From JACVRW01 sp963825345 (GTDB taxonomy: Bacteria > Actinomycetota > Thermoleophilia > Solirubrobacterales > Thermoleophilaceae), in assembly GCA_963825345.1 (NCBI GenBank), contig CAWGSQ010000001.1, positions 124,001-188,000 on the forward strand: 64,000 nt of DNA, read 5' to 3'. Positions 44,160 through 53,027 of this stretch are shown piece after piece (the stretch's first letter is position 1; every line of letters starts with the position of its first letter). The notes under the pieces are model-generated. The model had not been told where the DNA came from. It saw only the letters and a list, made by a program, of their open reading frames with translations, and ran no database searches. Position numbers and translations under genes: made by a program.

Positions 44160-44390
44160 ACCGGGCGTACCTTGGGAGCACAACCCACGAGTGGAGGTTG
44201 TATCTGAAAGGCTGTATTGCTGTTCCTGGTCGTCGCGCTCGTGCTGTGATGTCGCTGCAACTCGTGTTCGGCTCTCGGACTCGGTGACGTTCCTCATCGG
44301 CTCGTCGTATTGGCCGGAACGGTCGTGGTTGCTCGTGTTGCGCCGCCGAGAAAGACTCGGAACGACGCCCGCTACTTAGCCGGTACGACG

Positions 44391-44415
44391 GGGCGTCCCT
44401 TCGGGGGCGCCCTTT
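44391..44415 (+). terminator. TTCG-loop hairpin upstream of alaS
   Basis: GGGCGTCCC-TTCG-GGGGCGCCC (9 pairs, one G-U) followed by TTT. It separates the decayed region from alaS. The surrounding 44160-44643 stretch contains no convincing gene. Confidence 0.6.
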
Positions 44416-44628
44416 CCAGTCCGGCGGTCGATCTCGCCGAGCTGGCGGCGACGGCCGCGGCCATCACGAGCCGGAGCCGATTGTGGACGACTTCACGCCT
44501 CGCGGCAGTTCTGGACGCCGATCGCGTCGGAGTCGTGCTTGACCGTCGAGTTCTGGAGGTAGAGCCGCAGCGGGAACTCCTGCGCTTCGACAGTGCGCGC
44601 GGCCTCGGCCTGGCGACGGCCTGACGCC

Positions 44629-44634
44629 TAGACT
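44629..44634 (+). promoter_or_regulatory. -10-like box for leaderless alaS mRNA
   Basis: TAGACT lies 9 nt before ATG 44644, with no Shine-Dalgarno sequence between. Confidence 0.4.
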
Positions 44635-44643
44635 CCAACGCCC

Positions 44644-47298
44644 ATGAAGGCTGCCGAGATCCGGGAGCGGTTTGGGTCGTTCTTCGAGAGGAACGGCCAT
44701 CTTCGCGTGCCGTCTGCGTCGCTCGTTCCGAGCAGCTATGACCCGACGGTTCTGCTCACCACCGCCGGCATGCAGCCCTTCAAGCCGTACTTCCGTGGCG
44801 AGGAGGAGCCGCCGTCGCAGAGGCTGACGTCGTGCCAGAAGTCCTTCCGGACCGTGGACATCGAGGTCGTCGGCACCACCCTCCGGCATCTCACGTTCTT
44901 CGAGATGCTCGGCAACTTCTCCGTGGGGGACTACTTCAAGAAGGAGGCGATCGGGTACGCGCTCGATCTCTCGACCTCCAAGGAGTACGGGTTCGGGCTC
45001 GACTTCGACGACATCTGGATCACGGTCTTCGGGGGCGACGAGATGCTGGGACTCGGCCCCGACGGGGAGGCGATCGAGCACTGGCGAGCGATCGGCGTTC
45101 CCGACGACCGCATCGTCCTGCTCGGCGTGGACGACAACTTCTGGCAGTCCGGCCCGACGGGTCCCTGCGGCCCCTGCTCCGAGCTCTACCTCGACAGGGG
45201 TCCCGACTTCGGCCCGGACACCGACCGCCCGGGCGACGACACGGAGCGATTCCTCGAGTTCTGGAACCTGGTGTTCATGCAGTTCGAGCTCCAGCCGGAT
45301 GGCTCGCTGCCGCCGCTGCCGGCGCAGAGCATCGATACCGGCCTGGGCGTGGAGCGCATGGCGAGCATCCTCCAGGGCGTCCCGTCGGTGTACGAGACCG
45401 ACCTCTTCGCCCCGCTGATCGAGCTCGGCGAGGAGCTCTCTGGGAAGAAGTACGGCGACGACTTCGCGACGACCCGCGCCCTGCGCGTGATCTCCGACCA
45501 CGGACGTGGCGCGACCTTCCTGCTCGCGGACGGCGTGGTCCCCTCGAACGAGGAGCGCGGCTACGTCCTCCGGCGCATCATGCGCCGCGCGATCCAGCAG
45601 GGGCACGTGCTCGGGATCGACCAGCCGTTCCTCGTCCGTGTGTGCGAGCGCGTGAGAGAGGTGATGGCGGAGGCCTACCCCGATCTGGAGCGCCGGTGGC
45701 CCACCATCGAGCGCTGGGCGCGCGCCGAGGAGGAGAGCTTCAGCCGCACCCTCGAGCAGGGCGAGCGGCTGCTGGACGAGCTGATCGCGAAGGCGAAGGC
45801 GGACAGCACCTCCTGGGTCTCGGCTGAGGACGCCTTCAAGCTGCACGACACCTTCGGCTTCCCATACGAGATGACCAAGGAGCTGCTCGCCGAGGAGGGC
45901 CTCTCGGTGGACGACCAGGGCTTCGAGGAGCTGATGGAGCGCGCGCGAGAGACCTCGCGCGCCGGCAGCTCGCGCACGCGCGCGACTGCTGACGCCGGCG
46001 GTGGCGCAGAGGTTCACGTGGAGCACGAGGACGTGATGCGCTTTGCCCGAGAGGCCGGCTTCCAGACGCGCTTCGTCGGCTACGAGACCACCGAGGCGGA
46101 CACCGTGTTGCGCGTTGCGGAGCGCGCCAACGGCTGGGTGCTCGCCAAACTCGAGGAGAGCCCGTTCTACCCCGAGGGCGGCGGCCAGATCTCGGACAGC
46201 GGCCTCGTCGAGACGCCCTCCGGACGCGCGCGGGTGGTGGACGTCTACAGGGTGGGAGATGACCAGGCGCTGGCGCTCGAGCCCGTCGAGGGCGAGATTG
46301 GCGCGGGGGAGACCGTGCGAGCCGTCGTGGAGCGCGAGACGCGCCTCGCCACCATGCGCAACCACACCGCCACGCACCTGCTGCACGCGGCGCTGCGCGA
46401 ACGGCTCGGCGACCACGTGCGCCAGGCGGGCTCCTACGTGGGCCCGGACAAGCTGCGCTTCGACTTCACGCATGGCGAACGGCTGTCGCCCGACGAGCTC
46501 GCCGAGGTGGAGCGGCTCGTGGGCGGCTGGCTCGCGTCGAACCATCCCGTGCGCGCCATCGAGACCACCCGCGACGAGGCGGAGCGCCTCGGCGCAATGG
46601 CGCTCTTCGGCGAGAAGTACGGCGATCGCGTGCGGATGGTCGAGATCGAGGGAGTCTCGCGTGAGCTGTGCGGCGGCACGCACGTTTCCACGACCTCAGA
46701 GATCGGGCTCTTCCACGTGACGACCGAGACCTCGAGCGCGTCCAACGTGCGCCGGATCGAGGCCGTGACCGGCCCGGAGGCCGCGCGGCTCTTCCAGGAG
46801 CGCACGCAGCGGCTGAACGAAATCGCGGCGCGGCTGAAGGTGCCCGAGCACGAGGTGGTGCACGCGGTGGAGCGCCTGAATGAGCGGGTGAAGGAGCTGG
46901 AGCGAAAGCCGAAGGGTGGGGGCGATAGCGGCGCTCAGGATCAGCTCGTGGCCGGCGCGGAGGAGATCGGCGGGATCCGCGTGGTCGTGCAGGCGGTGGA
47001 CGCGATGGACTCGGATTCGCTGCGGGATCTCTCCGACGCCGTCCGGCAGAAGCTCGGCGACGCGGCGGTGGTGCTGGGCTCGGCCGACGACGGCAGGGTG
47101 CATCTCGTGGCCAACGTCGCGCCGTCGGTGGTCGAGCGCGGCGTGAAGGCGGGTGACGTGGTCCGCGCGGCGGCGCAGGTGGCCGGTGGTGGTGGCGGCG
47201 GGCGCGACACGATGGCTCAGGCCGGCGGTCGCGATCCGGCCAAGCTGCCCGACGCGCTCGCCACGGCAAGGGCCGAGATCGAGAAGGCGCTCGCCTGA
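44644..47298 (+). CDS. alaS: Alanyl-tRNA synthetase
   Basis: 884 residues. Class II catalytic core at the N-terminus (GMQPFKPYFRGEEEPPSQRL, HLTFFEMLGNFSVGDYFK), tRNA-recognition middle (NEERGYVLRRIMRRAIQQG), editing domain with HTATHLLHAAL and CGGTH zinc/editing motifs, and a C-Ala domain with GGGGGGRDTMAQAGGRDP. Full length. It charges tRNA-Ala and clears Ser/Gly mischarges. First gene of an alaS-ruvX-mltG-aroE operon; its stop overlaps ruvX by 1 bp. Confidence 0.98.
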   Translation: MKAAEIRERFGSFFERNGHLRVPSASLVPSSYDPTVLLTTAGMQPFKPYFRGEEEPPSQRLTSCQKSFRTVDIEVVGTTLRHLTFFEMLGNFSVGDYFKKEAIGYALDLSTSKEYGFGLDFDDIWITVFGGDEMLGLGPDGEAIEHWRAIGVPDDRIVLLGVDDNFWQSGPTGPCGPCSELYLDRGPDFGPDTDRPGDDTERFLEFWNLVFMQFELQPDGSLPPLPAQSIDTGLGVERMASILQGVPSVYETDLFAPLIELGEELSGKKYGDDFATTRALRVISDHGRGATFLLADGVVPSNEERGYVLRRIMRRAIQQGHVLGIDQPFLVRVCERVREVMAEAYPDLERRWPTIERWARAEEESFSRTLEQGERLLDELIAKAKADSTSWVSAEDAFKLHDTFGFPYEMTKELLAEEGLSVDDQGFEELMERARETSRAGSSRTRATADAGGGAEVHVEHEDVMRFAREAGFQTRFVGYETTEADTVLRVAERANGWVLAKLEESPFYPEGGGQISDSGLVETPSGRARVVDVYRVGDDQALALEPVEGEIGAGETVRAVVERETRLATMRNHTATHLLHAALRERLGDHVRQAGSYVGPDKLRFDFTHGERLSPDELAEVERLVGGWLASNHPVRAIETTRDEAERLGAMALFGEKYGDRVRMVEIEGVSRELCGGTHVSTTSEIGLFHVTTETSSASNVRRIEAVTGPEAARLFQERTQRLNEIAARLKVPEHEVVHAVERLNERVKELERKPKGGGDSGAQDQLVAGAEEIGGIRVVVQAVDAMDSDSLRDLSDAVRQKLGDAAVVLGSADDGRVHLVANVAPSVVERGVKAGDVVRAAAQVAGGGGGGRDTMAQAGGRDPAKLPDALATARAEIEKALA

Positions 47299-47699
47299 TG
47301 GCCCGCATCCTCGCGCTCGACCACGGGTCGGCCCGCTGCGGCTGCGCGATCTCGGACCCGAGTGGCACGCTCGCAACGCCGCTGCCGGTTGTTGAACGGC
47401 CGGACACGAAGCGGGGCCTCGCGACCCTCGCGCGGCTCGTGGAGGAGCAGGGTGCCGAGCGCGTGGTGGTGGGCCTCCCGCTCACCCTGAGTGGTGACGA
47501 GGGTCACCAAGCGGGTGAGGCCCGGACGTTTGCCGAACGGCTCGAGCGGAGAGTCTCGGTACCGGTGGAGCTTCACGACGAGCGCCTCACTACGCGTCTC
47601 GCGGAGCGCACCGGGGGAGAGGGCGACGCCGACTCGCGCGCCGCCGCCCATCTGCTGGAGAGCTATCTGGCCCGTAGTCGAGCGGGCGCCCCCGAGTGA
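47298..47699 (+). CDS. ruvX: Holliday junction resolvase-like protein RuvX/YqgF
   Basis: 133 residues. RNase H-like fold: ILALDHGSARCGCAISDPSG with the first catalytic Asp, VVVGLPLTLSGDEG, and LHDERLTTRLAE with the Glu/Asp block. The family is implicated in 16S rRNA 5' end processing and Holliday-junction resolution. The alaS-ruvX-mltG order is widely conserved, which supports the call. The stop overlaps mltG by 4 bp. Confidence 0.95.
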   Translation: MARILALDHGSARCGCAISDPSGTLATPLPVVERPDTKRGLATLARLVEEQGAERVVVGLPLTLSGDEGHQAGEARTFAERLERRVSVPVELHDERLTTRLAERTGGEGDADSRAAAHLLESYLARSRAGAPE

Positions 47700-49148
47700 G
47701 CCCCGCACCGCCGCCCGACTCGGGCGGCCGTACGCCCGAGGAGCGGGAGGCCGCGCGCTTGGAGCGCGAGGCGCGCCGGGCCGCGCGTGCGGGGAAGCAG
47801 GCGCCGCAGCCGCCCCCGGTGGAAACGCGGGCAACCGAGCCACCCCCGGTGGAGACGCCGGCCTCGCAGCCATCCCCCGTGGAGGCAGCGCCCCGCGCCG
47901 AGCGGCTGCACGCCGAGCCGGCCGCTTTCGACGCCCCGTCGATGACGGCGGAGCGCCCGATCGAGCCCGAGCCGGAGGTCGACATCGGAGCCCGTTCCGG
48001 CGGCGGCCGACGGACATCGCCGCGACTGGCTCGCCGAGGCCCGGCGGCTCACGCACGGCGGCGATGGTGGCGGACGCGGCCCGAGGCACGGCCGCACCAC
48101 GCGCGGGCGGCGCGGGCCCGGCCGCCTGATCGCCCTCGGCGCGCTCGTGGTGATACTGCTCGGGATCGGCTGGTTCGTCGTCTCGCTGTTCCAGCCGTTC
48201 AAGGACGAGGGCGACGGCGCGCCCGTCCGCGTGACGATTCCGCAGGGCTCCAGCCTCTCCCAGATCGCCGACCGCCTCGAGCAGAACGGGGTGATCGACG
48301 ACGCAGGGTTCTTCCAGCTTCGCGCACGCATCACGGGCCACAGCGGCGATCTGCGGCCCGGCAGCTACCAGCTGCGCAAGGACATGACCTTCGCCGCCGC
48401 GCTCGACGCCCTTCAGGAGGGCGTGCCGCCGAACGTGGTCCAGGTGAGCATCCCGGAGGGCCTCTCGCGAAAGGAGATAGCGCCCCTCACCGGCGGCCTG
48501 CGCGGCAGGTACGTGCGCGCCACTCGCCGCGCACCGTCACTCGACCCGCGCGACTACGGCGCCAAGGGCGCAACCAGCCTCGAGGGCTTCCTCTTCCCGG
48601 CGAGCTACGAGCTCAAGAAGGGCCAGAAGGTGGCCCGCCTGCGCGACCAGCAGCTCGAGCTCTTCAAGACCAACTTCGACAAGGTCGACCTGAGCTACGC
48701 CAAGCGCAAGAACCTCACTCCCTACGACGTGCTCATCATCGCGTCGCTGGTGGACCGCGAGGCGATGCTCGCCAAGGAACGGGCGATCATCGCCTCGGTG
48801 ATCTACAACCGGCTCCACGACGACATCCGGCTCGACATCGATGCGACCACTCGCTTCGCCGTGGGCAACTGGAAGCGCCCGCTGAGGCAGTCCGAGCTCC
48901 AGAACCAGAGCCCGTACAACACGCGCGTGCACCCCGGACTGCCTCCCGGTCCGATCGGCAACCCGGGACTCGCCTCGATCAAGGCCGCGGCCCGCCCGGC
49001 CAAGACCGGATTCCTGTTCTATGTGGTGAAGCCGGGCACCTGCGGTGAGCACAACTTCGCCAAGACCGACGCCGAGTTCCAGGGCTACGTGAACGAGTAC
49101 AACCGCGCCCGGGAAAAGAACGGCGGCAAGTCGCCGACCACCTGTTGA
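47696..49148 (+). pseudogene. mltG: Endolytic transglycosylase MltG, one frameshift in the N-terminal tail
   Basis: GTG 47696 overlaps the ruvX stop and encodes a basic, Pro-rich cytoplasmic tail (REARRAARAGKQAPQPPP). Near 48005, in a GGC-repeat stretch, sense moves to another frame, which continues DWLAEARRLTHGGDGG, a transmembrane helix (ALVVILLGIGWFVVSLF) and the complete YceG/MltG domain: a LysM-like part, then LEGFLFPASYEL, IIASLVDREA with the conserved Glu, and TGFLFYVV near the end. MltG cuts nascent glycan strands. The enzyme is so conserved that an error or polymorphic repeat is more likely than loss; 48147 (GTG) is the longest intact frame. Confidence 0.85.
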
Positions 49149-49921
49149 GCGCGTTAGCGGGCGTCCTCGGCTTCCCCGTCGGGCACAGCCGCTCTCCGCT
49201 GATGATGAACGCGGCCTTCGCGAAGCTTGGCCTCGATTGGCGCTATCTCAAGCTGCCCGTGCCACCCGAGCGCTTCGACGAGACCGTGAGAGCCCTGCCG
49301 GGGTCTGGCTACCGCGGGGCGAACGTGACGATCCCGCACAAGCTGGCGGCGCATGACCTGGCCGACGAGCTGAGCGACGCCGCCCGTTCGATCGGCGCGG
49401 TGAACACGCTCACCTTCGGCGACGACGGGCGGATGGTGGGCGACAACACCGACGCGGGCGGCCTCCTCGATGCGCTCGGCGAGCCACTGCCTCCCACGGC
49501 TCTGGTGCTCGGGGCGGGCGGCGCGGCGCGAGCGGTGGTGTGGGCGCTCGCCGATGCCGGGGTGGAGGTCACGCTCTGGAGCCGGACCCCGGAGCGCGCC
49601 GCGGAGCTGGCGGCAGGCTTCGGCGTGACCGCCTCGGAGCGCCCCGGGCCGGCCGAGCTGCTCGTGAACGCGACGTCGGTCGGGCTTCGCCCCGGCGACT
49701 CGCTCGACGGCCTGCCGCTCGTCGACGCCAGGGTGGTGGTCGACCTCGTCTACGGAGCCGCCCAGACGCCCCTCGCGCGCTGGGCGGAGGAGCGCGGGGC
49801 GCGCCTCGTCGACGGCCTCGAGGTGCTCGTGCGCCAGGGCGCCCGAAGCCTCGAGATTTGGACCGGGGAGGACCCCCCGGTGGACTCCATGCGCCGGGCC
49901 GTCGTCCAGTCCGTCGTCTAG
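49145..49921 (+). CDS. aroE: Shikimate dehydrogenase
   Basis: 258 residues from TTG 49145 (TTGA overlap with mltG). Substrate site GFPVGHSRSPLMMNAAF, the catalytic Lys in ANVTIPHKLAA, Asp in GDNTDAGG, and the NADP Rossmann motif VLGAGGAARAVVWAL at about 118-132. It reduces 3-dehydroshikimate to shikimate in aromatic amino acid synthesis. The mltG-aroE order occurs in many actinobacteria and clostridia. No pilus connection beyond proximity. Confidence 0.96.
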   Translation: MSALAGVLGFPVGHSRSPLMMNAAFAKLGLDWRYLKLPVPPERFDETVRALPGSGYRGANVTIPHKLAAHDLADELSDAARSIGAVNTLTFGDDGRMVGDNTDAGGLLDALGEPLPPTALVLGAGGAARAVVWALADAGVEVTLWSRTPERAAELAAGFGVTASERPGPAELLVNATSVGLRPGDSLDGLPLVDARVVVDLVYGAAQTPLARWAEERGARLVDGLEVLVRQGARSLEIWTGEDPPVDSMRRAVVQSVV

Positions 49922-49973
49922 TACATACGCCCAGGTCTAAACAAGAAGCGGACGCCTGCCGATATGCGAGGCA

Positions 49974-51236
49974 ATGGCGCTCTCCCGCCCCTTCCTCCTC
50001 GCCCTCCTCGGGGTCGCGCTCCTCGGAGCGACGGTCTTCGCGGTTTCAAACGCGCGTAACAAGACCGCCGATGACTCGGCCTCGGTTACGCAGCAGACGG
50101 CCGATCCGGCCGAGACGCCCGCTCAGGCGACGCCCGAGCCCACGGCGTCCGCCGCTCCTCAGGAGCTGCTGGCGGCCGGCCTCACCCCTGACGCGCTCGA
50201 GAGTGCGAGCTTCGACGCCGCGCTTTCCCTCACGTCCGAGGGCGAGAAGAACACCATCAAGACTTCCGGCGCCTTCGAGCTCGGCGACGCCAAGGAAAAG
50301 CCCAAGGTCGTAGTTCAGGCCAGCGTCGACGTGCCCGGCTTCGACGGGCGCGCCGGCTTCGTGAGCACCGGCGAGCGTGCTTGGTTCACCCGCGGTGACA
50401 CGGGCTACGCCGTCCCCCAGGAGGCCTGGACGCAGATCGCGGCCGCAGGCGCGCCTAAGGTCGCAGTCGACCCGAGCCCCTGGCTGAGCAACGTCAAGTC
50501 CGAGGGCACGGAGAAGATGGACGGCGTCGACGTGACGCACGTGTCCGCTGACGTGAACTCCGCGAAGGCGATCACAGACGTCGTCAAGGCGATGGACAGC
50601 ACCGGCCAGGTGCCGGCCAGCGCCGAAGCCAGCCTCAAGGGCGTGGTCAAGAATGGCCATCTCGATGCATGGATCGGCGACGACAAGATCATGCGCCGCG
50701 TCTCGTTCGAGATGTCCGGCAAGGGCACTGGTGGCCGTGCCGTCTCGATGGACCTCGACGTCACGCTCTCCGGCGTGAACAAGCCTCAGGACATCAGCCG
50801 CCCGGCCAAGGTCAAGAAGGTCCTGCCCGGCGGTGCCTACGGCCAGGTTGCCACCGGTTTCGTGACCGGCCTCGGCGGCAGCGTGGGCGTCAAGGCAGCA
50901 GATCTGCAACTTGACGTGCCGACCACGAACTCGCACCTGAAGGCCGAGCGCGCTGTCGCCGATAACCGTAAGGTCGTGATCTTCTTCCAGAACCCCAAGG
51001 GCATCGACGACAAGGCCGTCGCAAAGTCGGTCAGGTCGCTCGACCGTCGCACGAAGTCCGTTGTGGTACTCACGGACGACGTGCGCAACGCGGACCACTA
51101 CGGGTCCATGGTGGAGGATCTCGGCGTCAACCAGGCACCGGCGATCGTGGTTATTGGGCGCAGCGGCAAGGCGAGCCTGATCGAGGGCTACATCGACGCC
51201 GAGTCGCTTGTCCAGGTAGTCGCCGACGCGCGATGA
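49974..51236 (+). CDS. Exported LolA/LprG-like protein with thioredoxin-like C-terminus, coupled to pilB
   Basis: 420 residues. One N-terminal membrane segment (FLLALLGVALLGATVFAVS) without a lipobox Cys, a Pro/Thr-rich linker, then about 55-270 resembling the lipid-carrier beta-clamp of LolA/LprG (SFDAALSLTSEGEKNTIKT). The last about 90 residues read like a thioredoxin fold (KVVIFFQNPKGIDDKAV, NQAPAIVVIGRSG with a cis-Pro-type loop) but lack the CxxC, so it is not a reductase. Its stop overlaps pilB by 4 bp, so it is made together with the pilus motor. Role unknown. Confidence 0.8.
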   Translation: MALSRPFLLALLGVALLGATVFAVSNARNKTADDSASVTQQTADPAETPAQATPEPTASAAPQELLAAGLTPDALESASFDAALSLTSEGEKNTIKTSGAFELGDAKEKPKVVVQASVDVPGFDGRAGFVSTGERAWFTRGDTGYAVPQEAWTQIAAAGAPKVAVDPSPWLSNVKSEGTEKMDGVDVTHVSADVNSAKAITDVVKAMDSTGQVPASAEASLKGVVKNGHLDAWIGDDKIMRRVSFEMSGKGTGGRAVSMDLDVTLSGVNKPQDISRPAKVKKVLPGGAYGQVATGFVTGLGGSVGVKAADLQLDVPTTNSHLKAERAVADNRKVVIFFQNPKGIDDKAVAKSVRSLDRRTKSVVVLTDDVRNADHYGSMVEDLGVNQAPAIVVIGRSGKASLIEGYIDAESLVQVVADAR

Positions 51237-52999
51237 CCAAGAAGGAGGGTGCGGCCGCGCCGTTGCGGGCCGTGTCTGAGGGCGAAGCCGAAGCCCCGCT
51301 CGAGCCCACGACCACCGGGCTCACACCTCCCACGAAGAAGGCCGGATCGTCTCGCTTCATCTCCGACGTGATCGTCGAGATGGGCTTTCTCCCGCGCGAG
51401 CGGGTGGACGTGGCCGTCGACGAGGGCAAGGCCTCCGGACGCTCGCCCGAGCAGGTGCTGCTCGAGACGGGCGCGATCACCGGAGACCAGCTCGCACGCG
51501 CCGTGGCTCAGCGCTTCGGCCTTCACCACATCGACCTGTCGGTCTACAAGACGGACGTCAGCGCGCTCAACTCGATCACCCCGCAGGCCGCGCGCCGCCT
51601 TGGCGCAGTGCCTGTCGGCGTCGACGAGAACGGCCTTCTGCTCGTGGCCATGTCGGATCCGTCGAACGTCCTCGCTCTCGACGACCTCAAGCTGATGACC
51701 GGCAACGAGGTCGTTCCGCTGGTGGCCGCCCCGGACGACATCGTCGGCCTGATCGGCCGCATGAGCCGCTACGACGACGCGGTCGCCGCCGCGATCGACT
51801 CGGGCGAGGAGGAGCTCGCCGAGGTCTCAGACATCCGCGAGTCCGCGGACGACGCTCCCGTCATCAAGCTCGTGAACTCCATCATCGGCCAGGCGGTCGA
51901 GGAGGGAGCGTCGGACATCCACTTCGAGCCCGAGGGACGCGAGATGCGTGTGCGCTTCCGCGTGGACGGCATCCTCCGCGAGACCACCCAGATCCCGCGG
52001 CGCATGATCGCGGGCGTGATCTCGCGCGTGAAGATCATGGCGGACCTCGACATCGCCGAGAAGCGCGTGCCGCAGGACGGCCGCGTGTCACTCACCGTCG
52101 AGAAGCACGCGATCGACACCCGCGTCGTGACGATGCCGCGCGTGGACGGCGAGGGCATCGTCATGCGAATCCTGGACAAGTCGCAGGCCCTCATCGGCCT
52201 CGACCACCTCGGAATGGCGGAGGGCAGCGAGGAGATCTTCGAGCAGGCGTTCCGGCGCTCCTACGGCGCCGTGCTCGTGACGGGCCCGACCGGCTCGGGC
52301 AAGTCGACGACGCTCTACGCCGCGCTCAACGAGATCAACGAGCCGCAGCGCAACATCATCACCATCGAGGACCCGGTCGAGTACCAGCTCGCGGGCGTGA
52401 ACCAGCTTCAGGTGAACCTCAAGGCCGGCCTCACGTTCGCCGGCGGCCTGCGCGCGATGCTGCGTGCCGACCCCGACGTGATCATGGTCGGCGAGATCCG
52501 GGACGGCGAGACCGCGAAGATCGCGATCGAGTCCGCCCTCACCGGCCACCTGGTGCTGTCGACGCTGCATACCAACGACGCGCCGTCGGCGATCACCCGC
52601 CTCACCGAGATGAACATCGAGCCCTTCCTGAGCGCCTCGGCCATCGTGTGCGTCGTCGCTCAGCGGCTCGTGCGCCAGCTGTGCACCTACTGCAAGAGCC
52701 GCACCATGCTGAGCGTGTCCTCGCTCGAGGCGGCCGGCTTCAACGTCGCGTTCGACCTCGAGGCCTACGAGCCCATCGGCTGCAGCCGCTGCGGCGGGAC
52801 CGGCTACAAGGGCCGGACGGGCCTCTACGAGGTCATGTCCATGAGCGACGAAATTCGCGATCTCACGATCGAACGCTCGTCTTCGGACGAGATCCGCAAG
52901 GTTGCCGTCGCGCAGGGCATGCGCCCGCTGCGCGCGGACGGCTTCGAAAAGGTCAAAAACGGCGTCACGTCCATTGCCGAGGTGGCAAGAGTCACGTGA
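51233..52999 (+). CDS. pilB: Type IV pilus assembly ATPase PilB
   Basis: 588 residues from ATG 51233. A GspE N-terminal (MshEN-like) domain occupies about 40-175, then the secretion ATPase: GASDIHFEPEGREMRVRFRV, Walker A GPTGSGKST at 351-359, the Asp and His boxes around IITIEDPVEYQL and LSTLHTNDAPSAI, and a zinc tetracysteine module (CTYCKS ... CSRCGGTGYKG). It powers pilus extension at the inner face of the membrane. MshEN domains bind c-di-GMP in some PilB/GspE proteins, which would fit the riboswitch nearby; the binding residues were not confirmed. Confidence 0.96.
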   Translation: MTKKEGAAAPLRAVSEGEAEAPLEPTTTGLTPPTKKAGSSRFISDVIVEMGFLPRERVDVAVDEGKASGRSPEQVLLETGAITGDQLARAVAQRFGLHHIDLSVYKTDVSALNSITPQAARRLGAVPVGVDENGLLLVAMSDPSNVLALDDLKLMTGNEVVPLVAAPDDIVGLIGRMSRYDDAVAAAIDSGEEELAEVSDIRESADDAPVIKLVNSIIGQAVEEGASDIHFEPEGREMRVRFRVDGILRETTQIPRRMIAGVISRVKIMADLDIAEKRVPQDGRVSLTVEKHAIDTRVVTMPRVDGEGIVMRILDKSQALIGLDHLGMAEGSEEIFEQAFRRSYGAVLVTGPTGSGKSTTLYAALNEINEPQRNIITIEDPVEYQLAGVNQLQVNLKAGLTFAGGLRAMLRADPDVIMVGEIRDGETAKIAIESALTGHLVLSTLHTNDAPSAITRLTEMNIEPFLSASAIVCVVAQRLVRQLCTYCKSRTMLSVSSLEAAGFNVAFDLEAYEPIGCSRCGGTGYKGRTGLYEVMSMSDEIRDLTIERSSSDEIRKVAVAQGMRPLRADGFEKVKNGVTSIAEVARVT

Positions 53000-53027
53000 T
53001 CGCCCCCTCCAGCCGATAGGAGTTCTG

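Noticed and set aside
44372..44638. Minus-strand 88-codon ORF upstream of alaS
   Set aside because: Arg/Ser-rich, overlaps a plus-strand hairpin and the alaS promoter-like region, and has no recognisable fold or ribosome site.
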